From Parapedobacter defluvii (GTDB taxonomy: Bacteria; Bacteroidota; Bacteroidia; Sphingobacteriales; Sphingobacteriaceae), in the NCBI RefSeq assembly GCF_014642075.1, contig NZ_BMIK01000007.1, forward strand, positions 1-64,000: a DNA stretch of 64,000 bases. The letters are read 5' to 3'. A model generated the notes under the pieces. That model was given only the letters and a program-made list of their open reading frames with translations. It did no database searches and was not told the DNA's origin. Positions within the stretch are counted from its first letter, which is position 1, and every line of letters begins with the position of its first letter. Below, piece by piece: positions 43,736-53,014 of this stretch. The position numbers and the translations under genes were made by a program.

Positions 43736-44533
43736 TTATTTATACGGCTCCAATGCTTCCACCAACTCGCGGTAATCCTTGCGTGTCAGTCCGGGCCCAT
43801 CCGTAATCTCCCACAGTGCTGCTTGTATCAGCGTGTAGATGACCCGCCATTCGGGCACTTTGTAGTCTTCGTCAAACATTTCTTGTGGGTTGTAGTGCTG
43901 CGTAAGCCGCAGCTTCGGATAACCCTTGAGCAGATCCAGCAGCTTCACGATATTGGGATCGGTCGTTACCACCCCCGGCTCGTACATGTCTTTGCCGATG
44001 GGATAATCCCGGGTATCCAACTGTTGGTTTTCCTCCCAGGGAAACGCCATGGAATAGTTGAGGCACCCGAGGCCGAGGTATACGGTGGTGGTGTCGGAAG
44101 GGGTCTTGCCATCGGGATAGGTAGGCGGCACCTGCACGCGCACGGAGGAGGTCAGCAGCCCGTTTTGAGTACGTCCCTCGTACTTGAAGAGACAGATCAG
44201 TCCACCGGGGATCTCCACCGTGATGGTCACATTCCGGTCGTTAACGAAGTTGACATCCGCATAAAACGTATTCAGGTTGCCGTATAACAATCCGGGATTG
44301 GGATCGAACGGCTTATCCGGCCGGGCGACCACAGCAATGCCCTCGGGGAGTTCCCATGGCGTACCGCCTGGCAGCCCGTCCGTATTTCCTATGCCCGGCT
44401 GGTCCTTTGACGATGGGATGACGATATCCCAGTCGTTTCCCTCCGCCAACGGATCCGGCAAATCAGATTCCCCGTCTTTTGCACATCCGATCAACAGCAG
44501 CCCAATGAGGGCGTATCCAATATTCCTTTTCAT
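43736..44533 (-). CDS. Lipoprotein of unknown function with a thioester-domain-like motif
   Basis: A 265-residue lipoprotein (ALIGLLLIGC before AKDGES). No firm family assignment. The N-terminal third is Pro/Gly-rich linker. The middle has VNDRNVTITVEIPGGLICLF and LGLGCLNYSMAFPW. Near the C-terminus YTLIQAALWEITDG resembles the (T)QxAIWxxTdG motif of thioester domains of surface adhesins, with the upstream Cys as a possible partner. The ATG at 44533 begins the lipoprotein signal; a GTG frame start at 44626 lies inside the OmpA gene. It follows that gene by 4 bases and probably shares its transcript. Confidence 0.7.
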   Translation of the reverse strand: MKRNIGYALIGLLLIGCAKDGESDLPDPLAEGNDWDIVIPSSKDQPGIGNTDGLPGGTPWELPEGIAVVARPDKPFDPNPGLLYGNLNTFYADVNFVNDRNVTITVEIPGGLICLFKYEGRTQNGLLTSSVRVQVPPTYPDGKTPSDTTTVYLGLGCLNYSMAFPWEENQQLDTRDYPIGKDMYEPGVVTTDPNIVKLLDLLKGYPKLRLTQHYNPQEMFDEDYKVPEWRVIYTLIQAALWEITDGPGLTRKDYRELVEALEPYK

Positions 44534-44537
44534 ATCG

Positions 44538-45914
44538 TTATTGCTTGATAAATTCCACACGTCTGTTCTGTGCCCTACCTGCCGCAGTGGCATTGTCGGC
44601 CACGGGCTCGGCCTCCCCTTTTCCACGGATCTGCAGCCGCGTACCGTCGATCTGGTATACGGTTTGCAGGGCTTCTTTCACGGCAGCGGCCCGGCGCTCG
44701 CTGAGTTCGAGGTTGGCGGTATCGTCGCCCACTGCATCGGTATGCCCGACGATGAGCACGCTTACATCCGCATGCTGGGTGAAGACTGCTGCAATGGCCT
44801 TTAACACCCCTGCAGATTCGGGTTTGATGGTGGCCGACCCCGTATCGAACAGGATGCCCGTCGTACTGAACCGACCCTCCTCCATCAACTTGTGCCGGGT
44901 ATCGGGCAACCCTTTGGCAATCTTGATATTGCCCAGGTATACGCCGATCTGCTCGTCTTCGTACGGGCTGCTGCTCAGCTGGAAAAACAGCTGGTTGAAT
45001 TCGCCTCCTTTTGGGATGCCTTTCGGTACATCATACAGTTTTTCCCCATCCACCCAGATGCGCAGCCGTTCTTTCTGTCCCTGTATGGCTACGTGCGATA
45101 CCTTGTCATACCAACGGGCAACCAGTGCATTCCGCGTAGGCGGGTGGTTGAAGTAGCGGATGTATTTTTCGTAGCTTTCCAGCATGAGGTTCCCTGCATC
45201 CGCAAGCGGGGAGATTTCCACGTAAAAGGATTTGTCGCCTTTCGGGTCGGATAGCAGCGTATTGGACGTAGTAGATGCCGTGCCCGTGGCCAACGCACCA
45301 AACTTCAACGACGGAGGCATCCACCCCTTGAAATCATAGTGCAGCACCATGTCAAATTCCACCGTAAAGTCCGGCCCGAACGACGTTTCATTATCCGTTA
45401 AGACGACCGTCCGCTGCGCCATGCGCAGCCATTGGCCGGGGATGCCGTCGAGCGTGACGATGACTGAGCTGCCATTGCTGTTCCATCCGGCCGGCAATTC
45501 GCCGATGGCTTCTCCGGCAAAATCATTGGCGTACAACACCGAATCCCCCGGAACAAAATCATACTTGCTGAATGCCTGGATGGCTTTTTTTTGGTTGGCG
45601 GCCGTATCGCTGCCAGTTGCCATGGATTCGCCCGCTGCCGGGGGCTTGCCGCCCGGCTCCGAAGACTTCCCGCCAGTCGGCGTCGTCGCCGATTCGATGG
45701 CTTTGTCGATACCCTTGGAGACGGCCTTATCGGTCTCATTCAATACTTTCTGAGTGGCGGTCTGCGCCGCGCGGTCCTTTACCTTGTTGAGGATGGACTG
45801 TGCCGATGCCGGGAGGGATAGCATCCCCAAAGAAATACCCATAACCGTGGCAATGGTTACCTGCTTGAGCTGTCGATTGTTCATTTGTTTACGATTCATC
45901 TTCTTAATCTTCAA
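44538..45914 (-). CDS. OmpA-family outer-membrane protein with a lectin-like middle domain
   Basis: A 458-residue exported protein (signal ending LPASAQ; start possibly at the third Met, MNNRQL). After an Ala/Thr/Gly-rich linker comes a concanavalin/LamG-like segment (about 130-330, FTVEFDMVLHYDFKGWMPPSLKFG ... KERLRIWVDGEKLYDVP). The OmpA C-terminal domain follows (about 340-458: FDTGSATIKPESAGVLKAIAAVF, VLIVGHTDAVGDDTANLELSERRAAAV, RIQIRGKGEAEPV-type, NRRVEF), which binds peptidoglycan. It likely tethers the envelope and perhaps binds glycan. It is upstream of and coupled to the lipoprotein gene. Confidence 0.9.
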   Translation of the reverse strand: MKIKKMNRKQMNNRQLKQVTIATVMGISLGMLSLPASAQSILNKVKDRAAQTATQKVLNETDKAVSKGIDKAIESATTPTGGKSSEPGGKPPAAGESMATGSDTAANQKKAIQAFSKYDFVPGDSVLYANDFAGEAIGELPAGWNSNGSSVIVTLDGIPGQWLRMAQRTVVLTDNETSFGPDFTVEFDMVLHYDFKGWMPPSLKFGALATGTASTTSNTLLSDPKGDKSFYVEISPLADAGNLMLESYEKYIRYFNHPPTRNALVARWYDKVSHVAIQGQKERLRIWVDGEKLYDVPKGIPKGGEFNQLFFQLSSSPYEDEQIGVYLGNIKIAKGLPDTRHKLMEEGRFSTTGILFDTGSATIKPESAGVLKAIAAVFTQHADVSVLIVGHTDAVGDDTANLELSERRAAAVKEALQTVYQIDGTRLQIRGKGEAEPVADNATAAGRAQNRRVEFIKQ

Positions 45915-46163
45915 CGGTCGGGACTGATCCTGCCAATTCAGGCTACAGCCCCGAATGATGCCCCAAAGGTAGCTGCCCCGTCCGACCGCTTTTCTCCGAT
46001 TCGATGAACGGCAATATGGGAGTACGAACGTGCTATGGGTTCGACGAAATTCCCTGTCTTCCCATCGCTGTTTTCGGTTGTTTCATCGGGCTTATCGATC
46101 GTTTGTCGAAACCCAACGAAACGGATGCGGGTCAATCCCGATACTTGTCTGAAAAAACAGCTC

Positions 46164-46775
46164 ATGAACGCCTATAAACTCATTGCCTACCTATTCATCT
46201 GTGGAGTGCCGCTCCTGTTGGCGATTTCCTGCCGAAAGGATGCACCGTCCCTTGACGAGCCGCGCCCTGTATTTGGGGATCCGGTGACCAAGCCCAAGGG
46301 GCAACCCGTGGGCGATGCGGTCTCGACCGTCATCGATGCCCGGGGTGGCACCCTCTGGTTTCACGGGGCGGTGCGATTGGAAATCCCACCCGGCGCAGTG
46401 GAACAACTCACGGCTTTCGGCATCCAGCCCATCACCAATACGCTGGACGAGGCTTCGCCTTATCCCGCGTTCCGGCTGACCCCGGAAGGTACCCACTTCA
46501 AGAAACCCATCCAGGTGTCGTTTTTATATGAGCCCGAAACGGGTGGCCATCCGCAGACACGCATGGTCGCATTCCAGAACGACAAAGGCATCTGGTGTGG
46601 CGTTTCCACCGCATTGGACGAAACCCAACGACAGCTCACCGTAGAAACCACGCATTTCAGCGACTGGGTGTGGTTTGATCTGCTTTCACTCCGGAAAGAC
46701 CGGGAATCGGTAGGTGCCGGAGGGACGGTGAGCCTCAAGCTCCTGCAGCAGCAAATCGGTGAAATGCACATTTAA
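46164..46775 (+). CDS. Lipoprotein with a ZU5-like domain
   Basis: A 203-residue lipoprotein (LFICGVPLLLAISC before RKDAPS). Residues about 50-140 (VIDARGGTLWFHGAVRLEIPPGAVEQ ... FRLTPEGTHFKKPIQVSFLYEPE in separate parts) resemble the ZU5-type beta domain: a Gly-Gly-x-L start, IPPGA, and pressure-like PxxFxKPI. The end has DWVWFDLLSL. The function is unknown; related Bacteroidota lipoproteins are exported and often paired with secreted repeats. The ATG at 46164 starts the lipoprotein signal; the frame is open further upstream. It is followed after 29 bp by another lipoprotein gene. Confidence 0.75.
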   Translation: MNAYKLIAYLFICGVPLLLAISCRKDAPSLDEPRPVFGDPVTKPKGQPVGDAVSTVIDARGGTLWFHGAVRLEIPPGAVEQLTAFGIQPITNTLDEASPYPAFRLTPEGTHFKKPIQVSFLYEPETGGHPQTRMVAFQNDKGIWCGVSTALDETQRQLTVETTHFSDWVWFDLLSLRKDRESVGAGGTVSLKLLQQQIGEMHI

Positions 46776-46804
46776 GATCAAGCAACATTCATTTATCGAA
46801 GACT

Positions 46805-47566
46805 ATGGAATATACTAAACAACGATTCATGTGGGGCGTTATGCTGTTGGCGCTGGGCCTGATGTCCCTGATGCACAGCGGCTGCTCCAAAGCAAAGGGA
46901 GGATCCGATGATGACGACGACGTGCCCAAGGCAGGCTACGTAACAGGTACGGCTAAGGACCAGGCGGGCAAACCGCTGGCAGGTACGCGCATCATCATTG
47001 ACCACAGCATCTTTTTCAATGCCAACATCTCTACGCTCACCAACGGCCAAGGGAAATATGCAGTCAAGGTACCGACGGGATCGTGGTATGCATTTGCCAT
47101 CCAGGAAGTGGCATACAACGGCAAAACGTATTCGTTTTACCTGCATCCGGACAATCCGGCCGGTTTTGGCGGGGAGGGTGCCGTGCGCAATTTCGTGTGG
47201 AAACTGTCGGGTACCAGGCCACAGCCGCTCTCGGGCAACTATGGGGGGTTGGTGACCATCGATCATTTCCCCGGTGTCTACATTGACAACGACAAGATCG
47301 ACTTTGTTTTCACGCCCCTGGGGCCGCTGATCGATGGCAGCCAAGGGGAGGTGCTCCGTCTGCGGGCGGAAGACGCGTATACCATCAAGGACATTCCCAT
47401 CGGCCGGTATCGGCTGACCGCCACCTACGAGGGGAAACCTGTATTATTCCGCCGACGGAATTCGGATGAAACGTTTGTGGAAGACTATGAACTCAATTTT
47501 GAGCCACAGCTAGCCGCGCAATGCGACAACTGTGCAGCATTGGAATATTATTTGGGGAAAAAATAA
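46805..47566 (+). CDS. Lipoprotein with a carboxypeptidase-regulatory-like domain
   Basis: A 253-residue lipoprotein (LALGLMSLMHSGC before SKAKGG). An acidic DDDDD linker is followed by a carboxypeptidase-regulatory-like beta domain (YVTGTAKDQAGKPLAGTRIII ... TNGQGKYAVKVPTGSWYAFA, about 45-115). The remainder is unassigned and has a late CDNC pair (about 239-242). It probably shares a transcript with the ZU5-like lipoprotein upstream. Its role at the cell surface is unknown. Confidence 0.75.
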   Translation: MEYTKQRFMWGVMLLALGLMSLMHSGCSKAKGGSDDDDDVPKAGYVTGTAKDQAGKPLAGTRIIIDHSIFFNANISTLTNGQGKYAVKVPTGSWYAFAIQEVAYNGKTYSFYLHPDNPAGFGGEGAVRNFVWKLSGTRPQPLSGNYGGLVTIDHFPGVYIDNDKIDFVFTPLGPLIDGSQGEVLRLRAEDAYTIKDIPIGRYRLTATYEGKPVLFRRRNSDETFVEDYELNFEPQLAAQCDNCAALEYYLGKK

Positions 47567-47628
47567 CGAACTTTGTCCCTGTTCTGCTATCTCGATCGTC
47601 ATTAGCGCAAACATTAATTTTTTAAGTG

Positions 47629-47970
47629 ATGAAAGAATTTGCATTAATTTTCAGACTGAATGACATGAAAGATTTCCAGCCATCGCCCGAGCAGATGCAG
47701 GAACGGATGAATTGGTTAGGAAGCATTGCTGCTCAAAACAAATTAGCAGACAAAGGGAATACACTTTTGCCTATTCCAGGAAGTGCAAAAACCGTAAAAC
47801 CCGATCACGTGGTAACAGACGGGCCTTACACGGAAATCAAAGAATTTATCAGCGGTTACATCGTTGTCAGAACTGAAACCATTGACGAAGCGGTAGAAAT
47901 CGCTAAGGCAAATCCAATTTTTAAAATTGGCGGCAGCATTGAGGTAAGAGAAGTGTTAAAACGTGATTAA
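47629..47970 (+). CDS. YciI/DGPF-family protein
   Basis: A 113-residue protein with the family elements EFALIFRLNDMKDFQPSPEQMQERMNWL and VTDGPYTEIKEFISGYIVV (the DGPF-type motif, here DGPYTE). ATG 47629 is chosen over an immediately preceding GTG. The next gene is a sigma factor with a TTG start 2 bases after this stop, the classic partner arrangement of ECF sigma factors of the DGPF-linked group (ECF42). The partner's role is not settled. The pair is more AT-rich than its surroundings. Confidence 0.9.
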   Translation: MKEFALIFRLNDMKDFQPSPEQMQERMNWLGSIAAQNKLADKGNTLLPIPGSAKTVKPDHVVTDGPYTEIKEFISGYIVVRTETIDEAVEIAKANPIFKIGGSIEVREVLKRD

Positions 47971-47972
47971 TA

Positions 47973-49244
47973 TTGGGAAACCTAACATCACATAACGAAC
48001 TTTTACCGTATTTATTCCGACAGGAATATGCTAAAATGACGGTCGTATTGTGCCGTCATTTTGGTTTAAAACACATGGAGATTGCCGAAGATATTGCAAG
48101 CGAAACGTTTCTAAAAGCTTCTGAAAATTGGGCCATTGGCGGAGTTCCTGAAAATCCGACAGCGTGGCTTTATACCGTTGCCAAAAATAAAATCAAAGAT
48201 TATTTTAAAAATTTATCGGTTTTTGAAACCAAAATAAAAAGTAAGCCACCGGAAAACAGTCAATCCGAACACGATTTTGAATTTAACAATCAACTGATTT
48301 CCGACAGCCAATTGGCCATGATTTTTGCCGTTTGTAGCCCTGCAAATTCAACCGGATCACAAATTTGTTTGGCACTTCAAATCCTTTGTGGTTTCAGCGT
48401 GGAAGAAATCGCAAATGCCTTTCTAACCAAACCTGAAACGATTAAAAAACGACTTCAACGGGCAAAAACCAGTCTCCGTAACGATAATTTTCAATTACAA
48501 TCGTTAAACGAAACCCAAATAAAATCGAGGTTAGACACCGTTTTAAAGACGTTATATTTGTTGTTTAACGAGGGATATTTTTCCAAAACCAACAATCAGC
48601 AAATCAGAAAAGAGCTGTGCTCGGAAGCGGTACGGCTAACGCTGCTATTAACGGAAAACCCGTTGACAAATACACCACCAACCCATGCGTTACTGGCGTT
48701 AATGTGTTTTCAAAGTTCACGGTTAGAAGCACGAATGAATCCGAAAGGCGAAGTCATTTTGTTTAACGATCAGGATCGAAGCTTATGGGACAAATCCCTG
48801 ATTGAAAGGGGGAATTATTATTTGGTAAATGCGACGGATGGATCTGCCAACTGGCGGACAAAATACCATTTGGAAGCAGGCATTGCCTATTGGCACACCA
48901 CGCCTACCGATGCCAACAAATGGCAGCACATTTTACAGCTCTATAACCAGCTTATTTTAATTGAATACTCACCGATAACGGCACTCAACCGAACATTTGC
49001 CTTCGCCAAAGTTTACGGAAACAAAAAAGCAATTGCCGAAGCGGAAAAGTTAAATCTAACAGGTAATCATTATTATCACGAATTGTTAGGTTATTTGTAT
49101 TCAGACACAAACCCCTTAAAAGCGATCGAGCATTATCAACGTGCTATCGGACTGACTAAATCCGAAACAGAAAAACAGACGCTGACCACAGAAATAGAAC
49201 GACTAACCCAAAAGAAAAACCATGAGCACCCATCGCCCGGTTAA
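47973..49244 (+). CDS. ECF-type RNA polymerase sigma factor with TPR-like C-terminal extension (ECF42 type)
   Basis: A 423-residue sigma factor, far longer than a usual ECF protein. Sigma region 2 is at about residues 10-75 (EYAKMTVVLCRHFGLKHMEIAEDIASETFLKA) and region 4 at about 115-165 (CLALQILCGFSVEEIANAFLTKPETIKKRLQRAK). The C-terminal 250 residues (DUF6596/SnoaL-free, TPR-like; LFNEGY ... LLALMCFQSSRLEAR) are typical of ECF42, whose regulation is thought to lie in this extension rather than in an anti-sigma factor. The start is TTG at 47973. The gene is visibly AT-rich beside GC-richer neighbours, hinting at transfer. It likely controls the YciI gene. Confidence 0.9.
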   Translation: MGNLTSHNELLPYLFRQEYAKMTVVLCRHFGLKHMEIAEDIASETFLKASENWAIGGVPENPTAWLYTVAKNKIKDYFKNLSVFETKIKSKPPENSQSEHDFEFNNQLISDSQLAMIFAVCSPANSTGSQICLALQILCGFSVEEIANAFLTKPETIKKRLQRAKTSLRNDNFQLQSLNETQIKSRLDTVLKTLYLLFNEGYFSKTNNQQIRKELCSEAVRLTLLLTENPLTNTPPTHALLALMCFQSSRLEARMNPKGEVILFNDQDRSLWDKSLIERGNYYLVNATDGSANWRTKYHLEAGIAYWHTTPTDANKWQHILQLYNQLILIEYSPITALNRTFAFAKVYGNKKAIAEAEKLNLTGNHYYHELLGYLYSDTNPLKAIEHYQRAIGLTKSETEKQTLTTEIERLTQKKNHEHPSPG

Positions 49245-49957
49245 AGGATGAGGGATTTGATGCTGTTCAGGTAATGCTTGCCGACACCGATCTCCTGCCC
49301 ATTTTCCATCACCAGGTAAAGCCTGCCGATATCCCGATAGCACGCGTCAATGCGCTCGACGTTGACGATAAACGAACGATGTACCCGCAAAAACTGCGCG
49401 GCATCCAGTCGGCGCTCAACGCTGCCGATGCCCGAAGAACTCAGAAACTCGCCCTGCTCCGTATAAACGACGGTATAGTCGCCCGCCGCTTTCAGGTAGC
49501 GGATATTGCTCAGGGCGACACGGCGCAGCCGGCCACCATCCTCCACAAACAGGTGCCGATGACGGGGGAGCAGTGGCAGTGTACGGTCCGGCACATCGTT
49601 GGCGACGGCCAGCGTGGCCGCTTTCCGCAGTGCCGCATCCAGCCGCGCTGCACCATACGGTTTCAACAGGTAATCGAGTGCCTGGTGGTCAAATGCTTGC
49701 AGGGCATAAGACTCACTCTGCGCCGTATAGATCACCTTGGGCAGGTGGTCGGTTTGCCGGATGAGGTCAAAAGCATGCTCGCCGCCAAGCTGTACATCCA
49801 GGAAAAGTACGTCGGGTTCCAGCGCGTTGACAGAGCGGATGGTCTCGTGGCAATTCCCGCATTCACCTATGACACGGAATCCGGGACGGCTATCGATATG
49901 GCGCCTGATCTGCTGGCGGTGTGCCGGCTCCCGATCGGCAATTAAAATCGTATTCAT
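49241..49957 (-). CDS. LytTR-family response regulator
   Basis: A 238-residue regulator. The receiver domain (about 1-120) has the phosphoacceptor Asp in DVLFLDVQLGG and the Lys in YLLKPYG. A LytTR DNA-binding domain follows (about 135-238, LFVEDGGRLRRVALSNIRYLKAAGDYTVV ... FLRVHRSFIVNVERID). The ATG at 49957 is chosen over an upstream TTG. No histidine kinase is adjacent. It converges with the sigma-factor gene (4-bp overlap of ends). A CGTA-N4-TACG palindrome lies about 80 bases upstream. A paralogue at 54448 has lost the phosphoacceptor. Confidence 0.93.
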   Translation of the reverse strand: MNTILIADREPAHRQQIRRHIDSRPGFRVIGECGNCHETIRSVNALEPDVLFLDVQLGGEHAFDLIRQTDHLPKVIYTAQSESYALQAFDHQALDYLLKPYGAARLDAALRKAATLAVANDVPDRTLPLLPRHRHLFVEDGGRLRRVALSNIRYLKAAGDYTVVYTEQGEFLSSSGIGSVERRLDAAQFLRVHRSFIVNVERIDACYRDIGRLYLVMENGQEIGVGKHYLNSIKSLIL

Positions 49958-50032
49958 ACACAATCCATTTTTAAAACAAAGTTAGGAGGCTGCCTGTATT
50001 ACCTTAAGCGTAGTGCAGCCGGGAAACACATT

Positions 50033-50052
50033 TACGTAGTAATACGTAGTAT
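50033..50052. promoter_or_regulatory. Tandem TACGTAGTA units / CGTA-N4-TACG palindrome
   Basis: TACGTAGTAA and TACGTAGTAT lie head to tail (10-bp period), forming CGTA-GTAA-TACG at 50035-50046, between the divergent LytTR and universal-stress genes. The same CGTA-N4-TACG form occurs at 53015-53026 before a NarL-type regulator gene, so it is a candidate regulator site. Confidence 0.5.
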
Positions 50053-50170
50053 GAAGGGGGTGGAACGGCAGGCAACTGAGGATAGGGTATGTTAAGATAT
50101 CATGAATTGTGATCTTGGACATTTTTGGTACCCTCGGCAATGCTTACTTTTATAAAAAAAAGGAGAGGCC

Positions 50171-51016
50171 ATGCAAACGATCATCATCACCACAGACTTT
50201 TCGGAATCGTCCCTGAACGCCGCGAAATATGGCGCTGCTTTGGCAAAGCCACTCGGAGTGGGCCACATTATACTTTACCATTCGTATGACAACGCCCCCC
50301 TGGCTACGGAAGTCCCCGTAGCCGAGATGGACACCCCGCTTGCACACGAAGGGAGCCTGCTGGCGCTGGAAATCGTCGAAGAGGCGCTCAAACAAGTGCT
50401 GGGGGATGCAGCGAATGTGTCCATTGAACTCGTTGCAAACGGTAGCCCGCTCGTATTCGGGGTCCAGCAGCTTGCCGAGCAACACCGTGCAGCATTGGTG
50501 GTGGCGGGTGCCACGGGCAAGAGCAGCCTGGAGCGAATGCTGATCGGAAGCAGTGCGGTGGGTTTGGCGTCCGATCACAAGGTGCCCCTGCTGATCGTGC
50601 CGAAAGAGGCGCGTTTTACACCCATTGAAAAAGTGGTGTTTGCCTGTGACCTGAAACAGGTGTCGCATACCACTCCGGTAGCTGAAATCGGTATTTGGTT
50701 GGAACGCCTGCGTGCCAAATTGCTGGTGCTCCATGTAGCGTTGGAAGGGAAACGTTTCAACCCGGATTTAATCCCCGAACAATATACCATGCACAGCCTG
50801 CTGGACGGCTTTGATCCGGAATACCATTACACAGAAAGCGACGACATCGCCGATGAAATTGAGGATTTTGCGGAAGACCACAATGCAGGGCTGATCATCA
50901 CCATTCCGAAATCGTACGGCTTCTTTGAACGGCTGTTTCACCGCAGTGTCAGCAAGCGACTGATCAAGGCATCGGAAATTCCGCTGCTGCTGTTGCGGGA
51001 ACGGGGTAGCGTGTAA
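50171..51016 (+). CDS. Universal stress protein, tandem Usp domains
   Basis: A 281-residue cytoplasmic protein with two Usp domains. Domain 1 (about 1-145) begins QTIIITTDFSESSLNAAKYGAALA and has LVVAGATGKSSLERMLIGSSAV, the G-2x-G-9x-G-S type ATP-binding loop. Domain 2 (about 150-281, KVVFACDLKQV ... LIITIPKSYGFFERLFHRSVSK) lacks that loop. The start is well supported by AGGAG six bases before the ATG. It is probably monocistronic; a CGTA-N4-TACG motif lies about 125 bases upstream. It resembles stress and low-oxygen induced Usp proteins of Bacteroidota. Confidence 0.94.
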   Translation: MQTIIITTDFSESSLNAAKYGAALAKPLGVGHIILYHSYDNAPLATEVPVAEMDTPLAHEGSLLALEIVEEALKQVLGDAANVSIELVANGSPLVFGVQQLAEQHRAALVVAGATGKSSLERMLIGSSAVGLASDHKVPLLIVPKEARFTPIEKVVFACDLKQVSHTTPVAEIGIWLERLRAKLLVLHVALEGKRFNPDLIPEQYTMHSLLDGFDPEYHYTESDDIADEIEDFAEDHNAGLIITIPKSYGFFERLFHRSVSKRLIKASEIPLLLLRERGSV

Positions 51017-51058
51017 CATTCCGCGTGGTTTGCTCGTCTACTAGGTATTTTTACCGAG

Positions 51059-53005
51059 ATGATGCTAACCATGAGATACCTCCTTTTCCTTTGCCTGGCC
51101 CTTTTCATCGTGGACAACGCCAAGGGGCAGCCCGCAACTAACGACACGGCCCGGGTACACCAACTCATCGAATCCGCCCGGGAGAAACAACAACAGGGAC
51201 TAGCCGAAGCGGCAGAACGCGATTTCCGCCAAGCGGGTGAATTGGCCGAGCAGCTGAATTTCGACCGGGGGCTGCAGCTATATGCGGGGTACTATTGCGT
51301 ATTCCTGTACCAACAGGTGCGATATGAGGAGGCCCTACACATGGGCCAGCTCCAACTGGAGGTCAGCGAACGGCTGGATGACAAGCCACGCATGGGCTAT
51401 GCCTACAACAACATCTCCCTGCAATACCAGGCACAGGGGAAATTGCGGCAGGCGGCAGAATTCCTGATGAAAGCGCTTGAGATATCGTCAGAAATTGAAA
51501 GCCTCACCCCCCGCGACCGCTCCGACCGCCGGAAGTATTACAATAACCTCAGCTCACTCCTACTGGACATGGACGACCTCGAAAAAGGGAAGGAATATGC
51601 CCTGCAAGCACTCGAAATTGCCGAAGAGTTACAGGATACCCTCGCTATGGGTAGGAGCCTGGTCAACGTACTGGTGGCAGAAGCCATGGCAGACGACCTG
51701 AATGCAGCCGAGCTACATGGCCTGCAGTTGTTGGCCATCGGACAGTCCCTCAATGACATACAGACTGAACTGACAGCTTATATCAACCTCAGCGACATTT
51801 ACCGCAGGCAAAAACGGTATCCCCTTGCATTGGAAACCTATCAAAAGGCCTTGGGCCTGGTACAAAAGGCACCGCCCGGCAACGAGGTATACATCCTCTC
51901 GGGCATCTCTTCGGTCTACAAGGACATGGCCGCGTATGGGCAAGCCAATGCCTATTTTGACAGGGCCCTTGCACTCGCCGAAATGGAGCTCACCAAACCC
52001 AAGCTCATCGAACTGTACCTGTCGGGGGCTGAAATCAAGGAGCGCATGAGAGCTTATCAAGAGGCGCTCCTACTCCGGAAGCAGTATGAGCAGCTCAACG
52101 ATTCGCTGCGCAACCAGGAGACCCACAACACCATTCAGGAACTGGAAGTCAAATACCAGACCTCCGAAAAGGAAAAGGCACTGGCAGAGCGCGACCTGAA
52201 AATCAGCGAACAGCGCAGCGAGCTGGAGCGGATGAACAAGTGGATCGTGGTAGCGGTTGCACTGCTTGTCCTGTTGACCATCCTGTTGCTATCTGGCCGG
52301 CTGATCAACCAGCAGAAGCGTAAGACCGCGGCATCCGAGCAGGCAAACCGCCTGCTGGAAGCACAATTGCGCGGCGAGGAAACCGAACGTGCCCGCACGG
52401 CGCGGGAGCTGCACGATGGCGTGGCCAGCATCCTATCGGCCGCAAAGCTCCGCATCCACGCGAGGAATGGCGAGGACGCGGCAGCCCAAGCATTGGTGGG
52501 TGAACTGATCGAAACGGCAGTACAGGAAATCCGCAACATCTCGCACAACCTGGCGCCAGAAATCGTGCTCAACGAGGGATTTGCCCAGGCGGTGCAGGAA
52601 TTCTGCCGTCGAGTAAACCACCCCGGCCTGCAATTGGAATGTTACGTGGTGGGCGAACTACCGAAGCTGGATAAAAATACCGAGCTCATCCTATACCGGA
52701 TCATCCAGGAAGCGGTGACCAATACGATGAAACACGCCGAAGCTACCGAAAGTATCGTGCAACTGGTGGGAGAGGGAACCCGGCTTTCCATCACCATCGA
52801 AGATAACGGAAAGGGGTTTGATCTCCAGCAGCTGAAACATACGGGCATTGGGCTTCACAACCTTTCCTCACGGATGCAGCTGCTGCGGGGTAGCCATGAA
52901 ATCCATTCGGCTCCCCGCAAGGGGACATCGATTTACATCGAGATCGATGCGCTTCACACCACGTCGCAACCCGTCGGTAAACTGGAAACGCAAGACTTCG
53001 TATAA
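51059..53005 (+). CDS. TPR-containing sensor histidine kinase (NarX/HisKA_3 type)
   Basis: A 648-residue membrane kinase. A signal peptide (YLLFLCLALFIVDNAKGQ) leads to six or so TPR repeats in the periplasm (about 45-370), a short coiled coil, one transmembrane helix (about 395-414, WIVVAVALLVLLTILLLSG), and a cytoplasmic HisKA_3 dimerisation domain with phosphoacceptor His in ARELHDGVAS (about 453). The ATPase domain follows (EAVTNTMKHAEA, DNGKGFD, TGIGLHNLSSR). The start may be Met1 or Met5. It lies 77 bp before its NarL-type response regulator, forming a two-component pair. Confidence 0.94.
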   Translation: MMLTMRYLLFLCLALFIVDNAKGQPATNDTARVHQLIESAREKQQQGLAEAAERDFRQAGELAEQLNFDRGLQLYAGYYCVFLYQQVRYEEALHMGQLQLEVSERLDDKPRMGYAYNNISLQYQAQGKLRQAAEFLMKALEISSEIESLTPRDRSDRRKYYNNLSSLLLDMDDLEKGKEYALQALEIAEELQDTLAMGRSLVNVLVAEAMADDLNAAELHGLQLLAIGQSLNDIQTELTAYINLSDIYRRQKRYPLALETYQKALGLVQKAPPGNEVYILSGISSVYKDMAAYGQANAYFDRALALAEMELTKPKLIELYLSGAEIKERMRAYQEALLLRKQYEQLNDSLRNQETHNTIQELEVKYQTSEKEKALAERDLKISEQRSELERMNKWIVVAVALLVLLTILLLSGRLINQQKRKTAASEQANRLLEAQLRGEETERARTARELHDGVASILSAAKLRIHARNGEDAAAQALVGELIETAVQEIRNISHNLAPEIVLNEGFAQAVQEFCRRVNHPGLQLECYVVGELPKLDKNTELILYRIIQEAVTNTMKHAEATESIVQLVGEGTRLSITIEDNGKGFDLQQLKHTGIGLHNLSSRMQLLRGSHEIHSAPRKGTSIYIEIDALHTTSQPVGKLETQDFV

Positions 53006-53014
53006 GAAAACTTG

